In this document: one piece after another, positions 54,416-63,464 of the stretch
Layout: each line of letters opens with the position of its first letter
Numbering within the stretch: position 1 is the first letter of the stretch
From: Sphingomonas sp. KRR8
Lineage (GTDB): Bacteria > Pseudomonadota > Alphaproteobacteria > Sphingomonadales > Sphingomonadaceae
Direction: 5' to 3'
NCBI RefSeq assembly: GCF_023559245.1
Contig: NZ_CP097462.1
Coordinates: 868,001 to 932,000 of the forward strand
Length of the DNA: 64,000 nucleotides
Notes under the pieces: model-generated
Databases searched by the model: none
What the model saw: the letters and a program-made list of their open reading frames with translations, nothing else
Told to the model about the DNA's origin: nothing
Made by a program: the position numbers and the translations under genes

Positions 54416-55531
54416 ATGTGCGTCCGCCGCTTCCTGCTCGCGATCTTCTTCCTGACCCTGCTGGTCGTCGCAGCGGCGTTCGGCATCTACCAGTACGGCA
54501 GTTCGGTGCTGATCAAGCAGGCCGAGCCCGAAGGGCATTTCCAGGCGCCCGTCGCGGCCAGCGGACCGGATTACATCCAGACCGCGAACTGGCTTGCGCT
54601 GCCCGACACGGTGCCGCCGGGGCCGGGTGACTGGCTCCCGAACGGATCGCCGCCGCCGGACAGCGCACGGCCGGTCAGCGTGTTCTACATCCATCCAACG
54701 ACGTACCTGCAGAAGGACCGCTGGAACGCGCCGCTTGGCGATCGCGAAAGCCAGGACCGGGCCGCCCTGTTCGTGCGCAGCCAGGCAAGTGCGTTCAACG
54801 CCATCGGGCAGATCTACGCCCCGAAATATCGCCAGGCGGCGTTCGGCGCCTTTCTGTTGCGGAACGAGGATGCGGCCAAGGCACTCGACCTTGCCTATCA
54901 GGACGTGGCCCGCGCTTTCGACCGGTTCCTGGCCCAGGCACCGGAGGGGCCGATCATCCTTGCCGGGCATAGCCAGGGTGCGCTGCACCTGGCCCGGCTG
55001 CTGAAGGAGAAGGTGGCGGGCAAAGCGGTGGCAAGCCGGGTAGTCGCGGCTTACGTGGTCGGCTGGCCCGTGTCTGTGGCGGCGGACGTGCCGGCGATGG
55101 GCCTGCCCGCGTGCGAGCGGGCCGACCAGGCGGGCTGTATCCTCAGCTGGCTGAGCTTTGCCGAACCGGCCAACACCTCCCTCATTTCCGATTATTACGA
55201 CGGCTCAACGGGGTTCAACGGGCAGGCTCGGCGGCGGCAGGACATGCTGTGCGTCAATCCGCTCACCGGCATCCGCAACGGAGCCGCGGCTCCGCAGGCC
55301 AACCAGGGGACGCTGGTGCCCAATGATGACACGATGACCAGCGGCTCGCTGCAACCGGGCGTCGTCGGCGCACATTGCTCCAAGGGGTTCCTGTTGCTCG
55401 AAGGCGATCTGCCCAAGATGGGTCCGTTCGTCCTGCCCGGGAATAACTACCACGTGTACGATTATGCCCTGTTCTGGGCGAACATCCGCGAGGATGCGCA
55501 ACGACGGCTGGCGGCGTGGAAGAAGCGCTGA
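54416..55531 (+). CDS. DUF3089 alpha/beta-hydrolase-like protein
   Basis: This 371-residue protein has an N-terminal membrane anchor ([21 protein letters not shown]), then DUF3089 with [30 protein letters not shown] and the nucleophile elbow GHSQG near residue 184. An esterase or lipase role facing the periplasm is likely. The end overlaps ruvX by 16 bases. Confidence 0.82.
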   Translation: MCVRRFLLAIFFLTLLVVAAAFGIYQYGSSVLIKQAEPEGHFQAPVAASGPDYIQTANWLALPDTVPPGPGDWLPNGSPPPDSARPVSVFYIHPTTYLQKDRWNAPLGDRESQDRAALFVRSQASAFNAIGQIYAPKYRQAAFGAFLLRNEDAAKALDLAYQDVARAFDRFLAQAPEGPIILAGHSQGALHLARLLKEKVAGKAVASRVVAAYVVGWPVSVAADVPAMGLPACERADQAGCILSWLSFAEPANTSLISDYYDGSTGFNGQARRRQDMLCVNPLTGIRNGAAAPQANQGTLVPNDDTMTSGSLQPGVVGAHCSKGFLLLEGDLPKMGPFVLPGNNYHVYDYALFWANIREDAQRRLAAWKKR

Positions 55532-55998
55532 TCACCGGAAGCGCGGCCGAGTTCGCCGCCGCCGTGCCGGGCGGACGGCTCGCCGGATTGGACGTCGGCA
55601 CCAAGACTGTCGGGGTCGCCTTGTGCGATTCCGGTTGGAGCTTCGCCGGGCCGGTCGAGACGATCCGCCGCACCAAGTTCACCGCCGACCTCGCGGCCCT
55701 CAAAGCACTGCTGGAGCGGGGCGGAGTGGTTGGGCTGGTGGTCGGCCTGCCGCTCAACATGGACGGGACCGACAGTCCCCGAACCCAGTCGGTCCGCGCC
55801 TTCGCCCGCAATTGCCGGGTGCTGGGCCTGCCCATCCTGCTGTGGGACGAGCGCTGGTCGACGCAGGCCGTCGAGCGGGCGATGATCGCGGCCGACGTCA
55901 GCCGGGCCAAACGCGCCGAGGCGGTCGACAAGCTGGCCGCGGCACACATCCTGCAGGGCGCGATCGATGCGCTGGTCAATCTGCCGCGCGCAGATTAG
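55516..55998 (+). CDS. ruvX: Holliday-junction resolvase-like protein RuvX (YqgF)
   Basis: This 160-residue RNase H-fold protein has [15 protein letters not shown] (first catalytic Asp near 26), [19 protein letters not shown] and [10 protein letters not shown], and the last Asp near [15 protein letters not shown]. YqgF resolves branched nucleic acid and takes part in 16S rRNA 5' maturation. The GTG start lies inside the DUF3089 gene. Confidence 0.92.
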   Translation: MEEALITGSAAEFAAAVPGGRLAGLDVGTKTVGVALCDSGWSFAGPVETIRRTKFTADLAALKALLERGGVVGLVVGLPLNMDGTDSPRTQSVRAFARNCRVLGLPILLWDERWSTQAVERAMIAADVSRAKRAEAVDKLAAAHILQGAIDALVNLPRAD

Positions 55999-56009
55999 CA
56001 GACGCTTTT

Positions 56010-56885
56010 GTGGACCTGCTCTCGATCGAATCCCTGTCCGATGGACAGATCGCCATCCTGCTCGACGCGGCGCAACTGTTCGCCGAGCGCACCGGTTCGA
56101 GCGAACGGCTGGCGGGCAAGGTCGTCTTCAACATCTTCTATGAAAACAGCACGCGCACGGCGATGAGCTTCGCCATGGCTGCGGCGCGGCTGGGCGCACA
56201 GACGGTGACGCTGTCGGTGGAGCATTCAAGCGTCAAGAAGGGTGAGACGCTAGCCGACACGGCCCTGACGCTCGATGCGATGCGGCCCGACGCAATCGTG
56301 ATGCGGCACCGCGACAATCGTGCGCCGCACGAGGTGGCGGAGATCGTCAATTGCCCGGTCATCAACGCGGGTGACGGGACCAACGAGCATCCGACCCAGG
56401 CCCTGCTCGACGCCCTGACCCTGCGCCAGCATTTCGGAAGCCTGACAGGCAGAACGGTCGCGATCGTCGGCGATATTCGCCATAGCCGCGTGGCCCGGTC
56501 CAATGCCCGGCTGTTGCCGCGACTGGGCGTAACGGTGCGATTAGCCGGTCCGCCCGCGCTGATGCCGGACGACCTTCCCGGTGGCGGGGATATCGAACAG
56601 GCGATCTCAGGCGCCGACGCCGTGATGATGCTTCGGGTCCAGCGCGAGCGGATGGACGCAGACCTTGGCGACGCGCCCGGCGAATTCCTCAGCCGTTACG
56701 GGCTGACCGAGGAGCGGCTCGCGCTGGCGGCGCCCCATGCGGTGGTGCTTCACCCCGGCCCGATGAACCGGGGGGTGGAGATTGCCGACAGCGTCGCGGA
56801 CGGGCCACGCTCATTGATCCGCCGCCAGGTGGCGAACGGCGTGGCCGTCCGCATGGCGGTGCTGGAGATGCTGCTGAAGGCCTAG
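56010..56885 (+). CDS. pyrB: Aspartate carbamoyltransferase catalytic subunit
   Basis: This 291-residue protein has FYENSTRTAMSF (carbamoyl-phosphate site), SSVKKGET, HPTQALLDALTL and LHPGPMNRGVE. It makes carbamoyl-aspartate, the first committed step of pyrimidine synthesis. The GTG at 56010 has no clear ribosome site and the N terminus is about 20 residues shorter than usual. No pyrC follows: the next gene is convergent. Confidence 0.9.
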   Translation: MDLLSIESLSDGQIAILLDAAQLFAERTGSSERLAGKVVFNIFYENSTRTAMSFAMAAARLGAQTVTLSVEHSSVKKGETLADTALTLDAMRPDAIVMRHRDNRAPHEVAEIVNCPVINAGDGTNEHPTQALLDALTLRQHFGSLTGRTVAIVGDIRHSRVARSNARLLPRLGVTVRLAGPPALMPDDLPGGGDIEQAISGADAVMMLRVQRERMDADLGDAPGEFLSRYGLTEERLALAAPHAVVLHPGPMNRGVEIADSVADGPRSLIRRQVANGVAVRMAVLEMLLKA

Positions 56886-58255
56886 CGGCTGGCGAAGCGG
56901 ATCGGCGCATCGCCCGCGACGTTGCGGACGAAGCAGGCCGCACCCGCGTTCTTCAGACCCTGGCAGACCGAGCGCGCTTCGCTGGATGAGGCGAAACCCT
57001 GCAGGCTGAGGCGGTAGACCGGCCCGATCGGCGCGTTGAAGCGCGCCGTGGCCGGGACATAGCGGCCGAGCACGCCCTTGTGTGCACTCGACAGCTTGGC
57101 CCAGCCCGCCTGGAGCTTCGACGGCGAGCCGTAGGCACCAAGCTGCACCACAACGCCGCTACTGGCGAAACGGATCGCGGCGGTGCGGCGAAGTTCGCTG
57201 ACCTTGGGCAGTGCGCCCGAAGGTCGTACCTGCTCGTGGCGGAGTGCGTCCAGATCATGCGCGAGGTCGGCGAGCGGCGCTGCCTGCTCGGGCGACGGTG
57301 CCGCTTCGGGCAGGGCAACGGTGACGGTGGTGGCTGCCATGGCGACCGGCGCGGAGGCGACAGGAGCGACCGGTGCCGCGAAGCCCGGATCGTTCATGAC
57401 GGTGTTGCTGGCTGGCGCCGGGGCAATCGCCGGAGCGGGTTCCGCCGCGGCCACCTGGGTCGGTGCCGGAGCGGGTGTCGCGGCGGCCATGCGGACGCCG
57501 CCGTTGTCACGCAGCGCAAGCCGGACCGGCTGACCGGGATCGCTGGCGGCCGGCGTCACGCCGATCAGGGAGGCGACCTGGGTTGCGCCACTCTTCGGGG
57601 CGGCGAGCTTCATCCATTCGGCCATCCGCGCGTCGACCTGATCGGCCGGGACGTCCTGGGCGGCCACCACGCGGGCATTGTCCCAGTCGCCGGCCATGGC
57701 ATGGGCGAGGGCGAGGTTCTGGCGGGTACGGGCATCGGCCTCGGGCCGGCGGGCAGCTTCGTCGAGCAGCGCGACGGCGTTACCGGGCTGGCCGGCAAGC
57801 GCCATCGCCAAGCCGACGTCGGCCGGATCGGCCGTGCCGCGCAACTGGTCGAGCATGCCAAGCGCCTCGCCATTCTTGCCCTGCGCGATTTCGGCGAGGA
57901 CGAGCTTCATCGCAACCGGGATCTGGCCCGGAAGCAGGCTCAACGAGTCCTTGAAGGAAGTCTCGGCCGAGGCGAAGCGGCCCTGGGCGAGGTAGACGTT
58001 GCCAAGCAGGGTGCGGAAGCCGGCGTCGTCCGGGGTAGCCTCAACGGCGCGCTCGGCGAGGCGAACGGCTTCGTCCTTGTTGCCGGCCTGCAGCGCCGCA
58101 AGGGCGCGGGTGGCGAGACCGAGCTTTCCGAGGTCGGCAGGCTGGGCGAAGCCCCCGCTGACCTGCATCTGGCTGTGGGGGCTGGCGCAACCGGCGATCA
58201 GGCTGGCGGCGGCGACGGCAGTGAGCGCGGTGCTTGCGCGAAGCGTCTTCGACAT
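56882..58255 (-). CDS. TPR lipoprotein with C-terminal SPOR domain
   Basis: This 457-residue protein has a lipobox LIAGC (Cys near 23), TPR-like helices (about 48-200), a Pro/Ala-rich linker (about 255-330), and a SPOR domain at about 365-445 (VVQLGAYGSPSKLQAGWAKL). SPOR domains bind denuded glycan strands at division sites. It is downstream of RHH-like and ParA-like genes on the same strand. Confidence 0.85.
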   Translation of the reverse strand: MSKTLRASTALTAVAAASLIAGCASPHSQMQVSGGFAQPADLGKLGLATRALAALQAGNKDEAVRLAERAVEATPDDAGFRTLLGNVYLAQGRFASAETSFKDSLSLLPGQIPVAMKLVLAEIAQGKNGEALGMLDQLRGTADPADVGLAMALAGQPGNAVALLDEAARRPEADARTRQNLALAHAMAGDWDNARVVAAQDVPADQVDARMAEWMKLAAPKSGATQVASLIGVTPAASDPGQPVRLALRDNGGVRMAAATPAPAPTQVAAAEPAPAIAPAPASNTVMNDPGFAAPVAPVASAPVAMAATTVTVALPEAAPSPEQAAPLADLAHDLDALRHEQVRPSGALPKVSELRRTAAIRFASSGVVVQLGAYGSPSKLQAGWAKLSSAHKGVLGRYVPATARFNAPIGPVYRLSLQGFASSSEARSVCQGLKNAGAACFVRNVAGDAPIRFASR

Positions 58256-58273
58256 GGCTTAGCCCCTTGGTTT

Positions 58274-59080
58274 CTACTTGTTCGCCCGCTCGAGCGGTGC
58301 CCGTTGGGCCATCGCTTCGAGTTCAGGCATGGACTCGAGCAGCTCATCGAGCGCGCGGGTAACGAGTTGCTGGGCAGACTTGCCCGTGACAGCGCAGGCC
58401 AGCCGCAGCTTGAGGTGGCGGGCCGGGTCGAGGCGGAGCGTGAACGCTGCCTTGCCCTTGGCAGAAGCTTCGGCGCGGACGCGGGGCCCGCTCGCCACAT
58501 GCTGTGGCACGAACGAAGGCTTCGGCATGACCTGCATGACAGGTGCGGCCTGGGCGACCGGAGCGGGAACCTCGACCGGGGCCGTGGCTTCGACCGGTGC
58601 GGGCGCGGGCGCCGGCGCGGCGAAGACGGGAGCAGGCACCTCTGCGACCGGCTGGTCGAGCTCGAGCGCGTCCTCCTCCTCGTCGGATTTGGCCTCCTCC
58701 GGCTCCGAATGACGAGCGGTCGTCAGCGAACCGTAGCTCGCGGCGACCCGCTCTTCCTCGGCTTCTTCCTCGTCGCCTTCGTCCTCGGCACCGCCGTAGA
58801 CGCCGAACCGCTCCTCGATCTCCGCCTGCTGGTCATGGACCGGCGAAATGGGAGTGAGGCCGGCGAGCGGCGTGCGGGAGATGGACGGCACTTCGCCGTC
58901 ATCGCTGACCGGCGCCAGAACCGGCCGGGGCAGGTCATGCCCCATGTCGTTCCAGCCAAGATCGTCGAGATTGCCGCCCGCCTGGCCGAAGCCCTGGGGA
59001 CGCATGGCAGGCCGCGCCGCGCCCTTGCGGGCGAGCAGGCCAGAGGAGAGGGACGCAAACGCCCGGGGTTCGCTCTTCAC
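58274..59080 (-). CDS. Disordered acidic protein with a C-terminal ribbon-helix-helix-like domain
   Basis: This 268-residue protein has no signal peptide. Residues 1-205 are low complexity: Gly-rich, then very acidic, then Ala/Pro-rich. The last 60 residues (KAAFTLRLDPARHLKLRLACAV, then a helix and basic end) look like an RHH DNA-binding fold. It stands 21 bases after the ParA-like stop, as ParB-type partners do, with AAGGGAAGGG just before its GTG. A non-canonical ParA partner is inferred. Confidence 0.65.
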   Translation of the reverse strand: MKSEPRAFASLSSGLLARKGAARPAMRPQGFGQAGGNLDDLGWNDMGHDLPRPVLAPVSDDGEVPSISRTPLAGLTPISPVHDQQAEIEERFGVYGGAEDEGDEEEAEEERVAASYGSLTTARHSEPEEAKSDEEEDALELDQPVAEVPAPVFAAPAPAPAPVEATAPVEVPAPVAQAAPVMQVMPKPSFVPQHVASGPRVRAEASAKGKAAFTLRLDPARHLKLRLACAVTGKSAQQLVTRALDELLESMPELEAMAQRAPLERANK

Positions 59081-59101
59081 TGGAGCACCCTTCCCTTTCG
59101 C

Positions 59102-59824
59102 TTAACCGACGACACGGCGGCCGAAGCCACCAACGGGGCGAGGCGCCGCAGCAACCGCGCCCACCGGACCGGCCGCAGGGGCCGCGAACACGTTGCGGCG
59201 GAAGGCTTTATCCAGCCGCTCGTTGATATAATCCCACAGCTCGATCACCTCGCGGGCCGAACGGCCGTTGGGATCGACCTCCATCACCGTTCGGCCGTCG
59301 ATCATCGAGGCCGCGAAATCGGTGCGGTGGTGAATGGTGACGGGCGCCACCGTGCCGTGCTGCGACAGTGCAACAGCCGCCTCGCTGGTAATCTTGGCCT
59401 TGGGGGTCGCCGCGTTGACGACGAACAGCAGCGGCTTGCCGGCGCGTTCGCAAAGGTCAACGGTGGCGCCCACGGCGCGCAGATCGTGCGGGCTCGGGCG
59501 GGTCGGGATGACGATCAGCTCGGCAACCGCGATGACGCTCTGGATGGCCATGGTGATGGCGGGCGGGGTGTCGATCACAGCCAAGCGGAAGCCCTGCTGG
59601 CGAAGCACCTCCAGGTCGGAGGCGAGACGGGCGACGGTGGTCTGCGCAAAAGCCGGCATGTCGGCCTCACGCTCGTTCCACCAATCCGCAAGACTACCCT
59701 GCGGATCGATGTCGATGAGGCAGACGGGCCCCTGCCCCGCCAGCTGTGCCTGCACCGCAAGATGTCCGGACAGGGTCGTCTTGCCCGAGCCCCCCTTCTG
59801 CGATGCCAAAGCCAGAACGCGCAT
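59102..59824 (-). CDS. ParA/MinD-family ATPase (orphan, non-plasmid type)
   Basis: This 240-residue protein has the deviant Walker A KGGSGKTT at residues 10-17, Walker A' IDIDPQGS, and switch DTPPAI. It lacks an N-terminal HTH domain. Such ATPases position DNA or protein cargo on the nucleoid. A CtrA-like box is 54-68 bases upstream. Its own partner is probably the adjacent RHH-like protein. No parS-like repeat cluster was found nearby. Confidence 0.85.
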   Translation of the reverse strand: MRVLALASQKGGSGKTTLSGHLAVQAQLAGQGPVCLIDIDPQGSLADWWNEREADMPAFAQTTVARLASDLEVLRQQGFRLAVIDTPPAITMAIQSVIAVAELIVIPTRPSPHDLRAVGATVDLCERAGKPLLFVVNAATPKAKITSEAAVALSQHGTVAPVTIHHRTDFAASMIDGRTVMEVDPNGRSAREVIELWDYINERLDKAFRRNVFAAPAAGPVGAVAAAPRPVGGFGRRVVG

Positions 59825-59877
59825 CCCAATCCCCTTGCCTATTTGGCCGTGTTGTCGCTGGCATGCGCGCTTCAGAC

Positions 59878-59892
59878 CTAAAATAAGGTTAA
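59878..59892. promoter_or_regulatory. CtrA-like box upstream of the ParA-like gene
   Basis: CTAA (59878-59881), seven bases, then TTAA (59889-59892) fits TTAA-N7-TTAA at seven of eight positions. It is the most AT-rich part of the 156-base gap between the ParA-like gene and serB. Confidence 0.45.
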
Positions 59893-59980
59893 GACTGATG
59901 CGCGGCGCTCAACGTCGATGACGGGGCGGATTGGTCGGCGGCAGTGATAATGGGCGCCGTCGCGCGCGGGTTAGCGGCGG

Positions 59981-60871
59981 CTAGGCCTGCACCCACTCCG
60001 CGCGGCGAATGCCCTGTGCCCATAAAAGGGCGGTCAGGTCACCATGGTCGATGCGCGCGTCCGCCACCTGCCGCAGCTTGGGCTTGCCACGGTAGGCAAT
60101 GCCGAGGCCCGCCTCGACAATCATGGGCGCATCGTTGGCGCCATCGCCGACCGCGAGCACGGCCGCCGGCTCGATCCCCATGTGGTTGCGGCGCTGGATA
60201 AGTGCCTCGCACTTCGCGGCGGCGTCGACGATCTCGCCGGTGACGAGGCCGGTCAGGTGGCCATGGATGCTGTCGAGGTGGTTGGCGCGAACTTCGTCGA
60301 AGCCAAGCTCGGCGGCGGTGGGATCGGCAAAATCGTGGAATCCGCCGGTGACGAGCAAGGTACCCGCGCCCCGTGCCTTCATGGTTTGAACCAGGATGCG
60401 TGCGCCCGGGTTGGGCCGGATGCGCTCTTCGCGGCAGCGCTGGATGCAGCCGGTACCAAGCCCATTCAGCGTCGCCACGCGCTGGTGAAGCGCGGTGGCG
60501 AAGTCGATCTCGCCCCGCATCGCGGCATCCGTGACGGCGGCGATCTCATCCTTCATTCCGGCATAGTCGGCGAGCTCGTCGATGCATTCCTGGCCAATCA
60601 TGGTTGAATCCATGTCGGCGACGAGAAGGCGCTTCTGTCGGTGCTCGGCGGGCTGGATAACCACATCCATTCCCTTGAGCTCGCGCTCGAGCAGCAGGCG
60701 GATCTCCTGCAAGCGCTCAGGCGCCTCCTCGATGGTGATGTCGGCCGCATCGCCCTCGTCCAGCCAGCTCCACGTCTCCGCATTCACGCGGGCGGAGGCC
60801 AGCAGCCGCAGCGCCTCGTCGATTCTATCCTGATTGAGCGATCCGGCTGCTATCAGCGTGGCAATGAGCAA
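59981..60871 (-). CDS. serB: Phosphoserine phosphatase SerB
   Basis: This 296-residue protein has a short regulatory N-terminal part and a HAD domain with ADMDSTMIGQECIDEL (nucleophile near 93), VTGGFHDF and VGDGANDAPM. It makes serine from phosphoserine. TTG at 60871 with GGAGG seven bases upstream is chosen since the N terminus LLIATLIAAGS begins there. That start overlaps the divergent miaA start by 8 bases. Confidence 0.9.
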   Translation of the reverse strand: MLIATLIAAGSLNQDRIDEALRLLASARVNAETWSWLDEGDAADITIEEAPERLQEIRLLLERELKGMDVVIQPAEHRQKRLLVADMDSTMIGQECIDELADYAGMKDEIAAVTDAAMRGEIDFATALHQRVATLNGLGTGCIQRCREERIRPNPGARILVQTMKARGAGTLLVTGGFHDFADPTAAELGFDEVRANHLDSIHGHLTGLVTGEIVDAAAKCEALIQRRNHMGIEPAAVLAVGDGANDAPMIVEAGLGIAYRGKPKLRQVADARIDHGDLTALLWAQGIRRAEWVQA

Positions 60872-61787
60872 AGGACGTCCTCCTCTCGGCCTCATCGCCG
60901 GTCCGACCGCGTCGGGCAAGTCGGCACTTGCGCTCGCCTGGGCCGAACGGACGAACGCGGTGCTGATCAACGCAGATAGCGCCCAAATCTATGCAGGGCT
61001 CCGAATAATCAGCGCCGGACCGAGTGCGGATGAACTGGCCATGGCGGAGCACCGACTGTTCGCCTTCCGCGATCCCGCCGAGCCCTGCTCGGCTGCCGTG
61101 TGGGCGGCACTGGCCGCGGCGGCAGTGCGGGAAGTCTGGGCCGAAGGTCGGATGCCAATCCTGGTTGGCGGAACGGGGCTGTACCTGAGGACGCTGCTGG
61201 ACGGAATTGCCCCGGTCCCGCCGATCGACCCGGAGGTGCGAGGCGAGGTGCGCCGGGCGGCGGTCGACGAGAACCACCTGCGGCTTACAAGGCTCGACCA
61301 TGCGGCTGCGGCGCGGCTCCACCCTTCCGACACGACCAGGGTCGCGCGGGCGCTGGAAGTGGTGCTCTCGACCGGCCGACCACTTTCAGACTGGCAGGAG
61401 GCGCGTGAGGGTGGCCTTCGGGGCGAGGCAGACGTGCGGGGCGCGATCCTGCTGCCGCCACGCGAATGGCTTTACCAGCGCTGCGATGCACGCTTCGCCG
61501 CCATGCTCGATAGCGGCGCGATCCAGGAGGTGCGGGCACTGCTGGAACGTCAACTCGATCCCGCTCTTCCGGCCATGCGGATGATCGGGGTGCGCGAGGT
61601 CGCGGCGTACCTGCGGCGCGAACTGGAGCGCGAACAATGCGTCGCGGCCGGCGCGCAGGCCACTCGCAACTATGCCAAGCGGCAGTATACCTGGTTCCGG
61701 CATCAGTGGCTGGGGGACTTGGCAGCGGTGGAGGAAGCCTTGGACGGCGAGAAAGTTGGCTTGATGGCGGATCGCATGGCGTGCTGA
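60864..61787 (+). CDS. miaA: tRNA dimethylallyltransferase MiaA
   Basis: This 307-residue protein has GLIAGPTASGKSALALA (P-loop), NADSAQIYAGL and ILVGGTGLYLRTLLDG. The end RNYAKRQYTWFRHQW is typical. It adds dimethylallyl to A37 of tRNAs reading UNN codons. The ATG at 60864 is preferred, and overlaps the divergent serB start by 8 bases; an in-frame start at 60834 would overlap further. Confidence 0.93.
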   Translation: MSKGRPPLGLIAGPTASGKSALALAWAERTNAVLINADSAQIYAGLRIISAGPSADELAMAEHRLFAFRDPAEPCSAAVWAALAAAAVREVWAEGRMPILVGGTGLYLRTLLDGIAPVPPIDPEVRGEVRRAAVDENHLRLTRLDHAAAARLHPSDTTRVARALEVVLSTGRPLSDWQEAREGGLRGEADVRGAILLPPREWLYQRCDARFAAMLDSGAIQEVRALLERQLDPALPAMRMIGVREVAAYLRRELEREQCVAAGAQATRNYAKRQYTWFRHQWLGDLAAVEEALDGEKVGLMADRMAC

Positions 61788-62746
61788 CCGACAAAGAACT
61801 CGACCCGGCGCCGCTGCACGACCGCATCGTCGCCATCATCGGATATGGCAATCAGGGCCGGGCACAGGCCCTGAACCTGCGCGACAGTGGGGTTGCGGTG
61901 CGAATCGGCCTGCGCCCCGGAAGCCCGAGCGAGGCCGAGGTGCGGGCAGCGGGGCTGGACGTCATGACGCCAGCTGACGCGGCTGACGGAGCGGACCTCG
62001 TGATGCTGCTCGCCCCCGACGAGAGACTGGCGGCCATTCATGACGAACTGGCCCCTGCCCTGAAGCGCGGCGCCGCGCTGGGGTTCAGCCACGGGCTCGC
62101 GATCCATTTCGGGCTGATTCGCCCTCGCGCCGATCTGGACGTGGTTATGGTTGCCCCCAAGGGGCCCGGAACGGCGCTGCGCAGCCTGTACGAGGAAGGG
62201 CGCGGGATGGTCGCGTTGGCGGCGGTGGCGCAGGACGCGACTGGCCGGGCATGGCCGCTGGCGCTGGCCTACGCCCAGGCGCTCGGCTGCGGCCGCGCGG
62301 GCGTGATCCGGTCCAGCTTCGAGGAGGAATGCGTCGCCGACCTGTTCAACGAAGGGGCGGTCGTCTGGGGCGCGGTGCCGCAAATCCTCGAGGCTGGGTT
62401 CGACACCTTGGTCGCCGCCGGGGTGCAGCCGGAGGTCGCCTACCTTGAATGCGTAAGCGAGCTGAAGCTGCTTGCCGGGTTGATCGAAGCCCGCGGGATC
62501 GCCGGGACGGCGGAGGCCATCAGCAATACGGCCGAGTTCGGGGCACTGATCGGCGGGCCGAAGGTCATCGACGCGTCGGTCAGGGCGCGGATGAACGAGG
62601 TGCTCGAAGAGGTGCAGTCAGGGGCGTTCGCCGCTGCGCTGGGGGAAGAGGCGGACGGCGACTACCCACGCTTGCGCGCGGCACGGAAGGCAGCGCGCGA
62701 GACGGCGCTGGAGGCAGCACGACTACGTCTGCGCGGCGAGAACTAG
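61781..62746 (+). CDS. Divergent ketol-acid reductoisomerase (IlvC-like)
   Basis: This 321-residue protein has the NADPH fold with GYGNQG at 21-26, then SHGLAIHF, VAPKGPG, EECVADLFNEGAVVWG and AYLECVSELKLLAGL. Asp and Glu metal ligands are kept, and SNTAEFG supplies the substrate Ser. Differences from usual IlvC: ADLFNEG in place of TDLFGEQ, VSELKLL in place of LHELKLI, and loss of the terminal ExVGxxLR signature. GTG start overlaps miaA by 7 bases. Confidence 0.75.
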   Translation: MLTDKELDPAPLHDRIVAIIGYGNQGRAQALNLRDSGVAVRIGLRPGSPSEAEVRAAGLDVMTPADAADGADLVMLLAPDERLAAIHDELAPALKRGAALGFSHGLAIHFGLIRPRADLDVVMVAPKGPGTALRSLYEEGRGMVALAAVAQDATGRAWPLALAYAQALGCGRAGVIRSSFEEECVADLFNEGAVVWGAVPQILEAGFDTLVAAGVQPEVAYLECVSELKLLAGLIEARGIAGTAEAISNTAEFGALIGGPKVIDASVRARMNEVLEEVQSGAFAAALGEEADGDYPRLRAARKAARETALEAARLRLRGEN

Positions 62747-62916
62747 CCGACGACGTCGGGTAGCGGTTGCCGGTCACCGACGCTGGCGCGCTCGAGATAA
62801 ACACGCTGAAGCTTGCGGTGTGCCTCACGTGCGACCGGGTCGCCGGTCGAAGCGGCGCGCTCTTCCTCCTCAGCGGCACGCCGGGCGAAATAGATGCGGC
62901 TGGCTTCCTCGATCAT
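62743..62916 (-). CDS. Small conserved-looking protein of unknown function (57 residues)
   Basis: The protein starts MIEEASRIYFARRAAEEEERA and is highly charged and helical, with REAHRKLQRVYLERA at the centre. GGGAG seven bases upstream of the ATG at 62914-62916 supports this start over longer in-frame ones. The stop overlaps the convergent IlvC-like gene by 4 bases. It resembles short YYxRRAxxE-type proteins in sphingomonads, from memory. Confidence 0.6.
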   Translation of the reverse strand: MIEEASRIYFARRAAEEEERAASTGDPVAREAHRKLQRVYLERASVGDRQPLPDVVG

Positions 62917-62986
62917 GGCGCGGCTCCCAGTTCGGTTCCGAGCCCTCGGGACTAGCACATCGCGCCCCGAAAGCGAAGGCTCGGGC

Positions 62987-63397
62987 TCACGCCGCGCTGG
63001 CGTGGCGCTCGGCAAATCCGCGGAATTCCGGCCGCAGAACGGGGTCCGTCACGCCTTCGACCAGCCGATCGATGTGCGCTGCAAGGCCTGAGCCGTCATG
63101 GTCGTAACCCATCTGCCAGTCGGGAAAACTGCGCTCCTCAATGGTTCGGCGGGACAGCTGAACAAGCGCGAAGTGGCGCTGGTCCGCTTCGATACGATCG
63201 TAGGCAGCAGTCAGCTGGGCGGTCGGGCCTTCGAGCACTTGCAGGAAGCGCCTGCCGCCAACCGCGAGCAGACCGGTCAGACCATCGCGCTGATTGTTGC
63301 GCCTCGATACGTCGAGGATCGCGTCAATCTCGCTTTGCGGCACCGAGGACGGCGATCGCGAGGTGCTGATGTAGATAAGCTGTTCCAACTGGCCCAC
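62987..63397 (-). CDS. BLUF-domain blue-light photoreceptor
   Basis: This 136-residue single-domain protein has LIYISTSR with the flavin-contacting Tyr at residue 9, Asn near 34-35 in RNNQRDGLTG, and Gln 53 in FLQVLEG. FPDWQMGYD contains the semi-conserved Trp. The BLUF fold binds FAD and switches on blue light. There is no effector domain, so it must act through a partner. GTG start. Confidence 0.92.
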   Translation of the reverse strand: MGQLEQLIYISTSRSPSSVPQSEIDAILDVSRRNNQRDGLTGLLAVGGRRFLQVLEGPTAQLTAAYDRIEADQRHFALVQLSRRTIEERSFPDWQMGYDHDGSGLAAHIDRLVEGVTDPVLRPEFRGFAERHASAA

Positions 63398-63464
63398 TCC
63401 ATTCCGGTTACCAGCCCCCCGTAGATGCGATTACCGAAGGGTGTTTAACGAAAAGTTGCTCGCT

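Noticed and set aside
57080..59881. 933-codon open frame on the plus strand opposite the SPOR, RHH and ParA-like genes
   Set aside because: Antisense to three supported genes with no domain visible. It is a GC-bias shadow.
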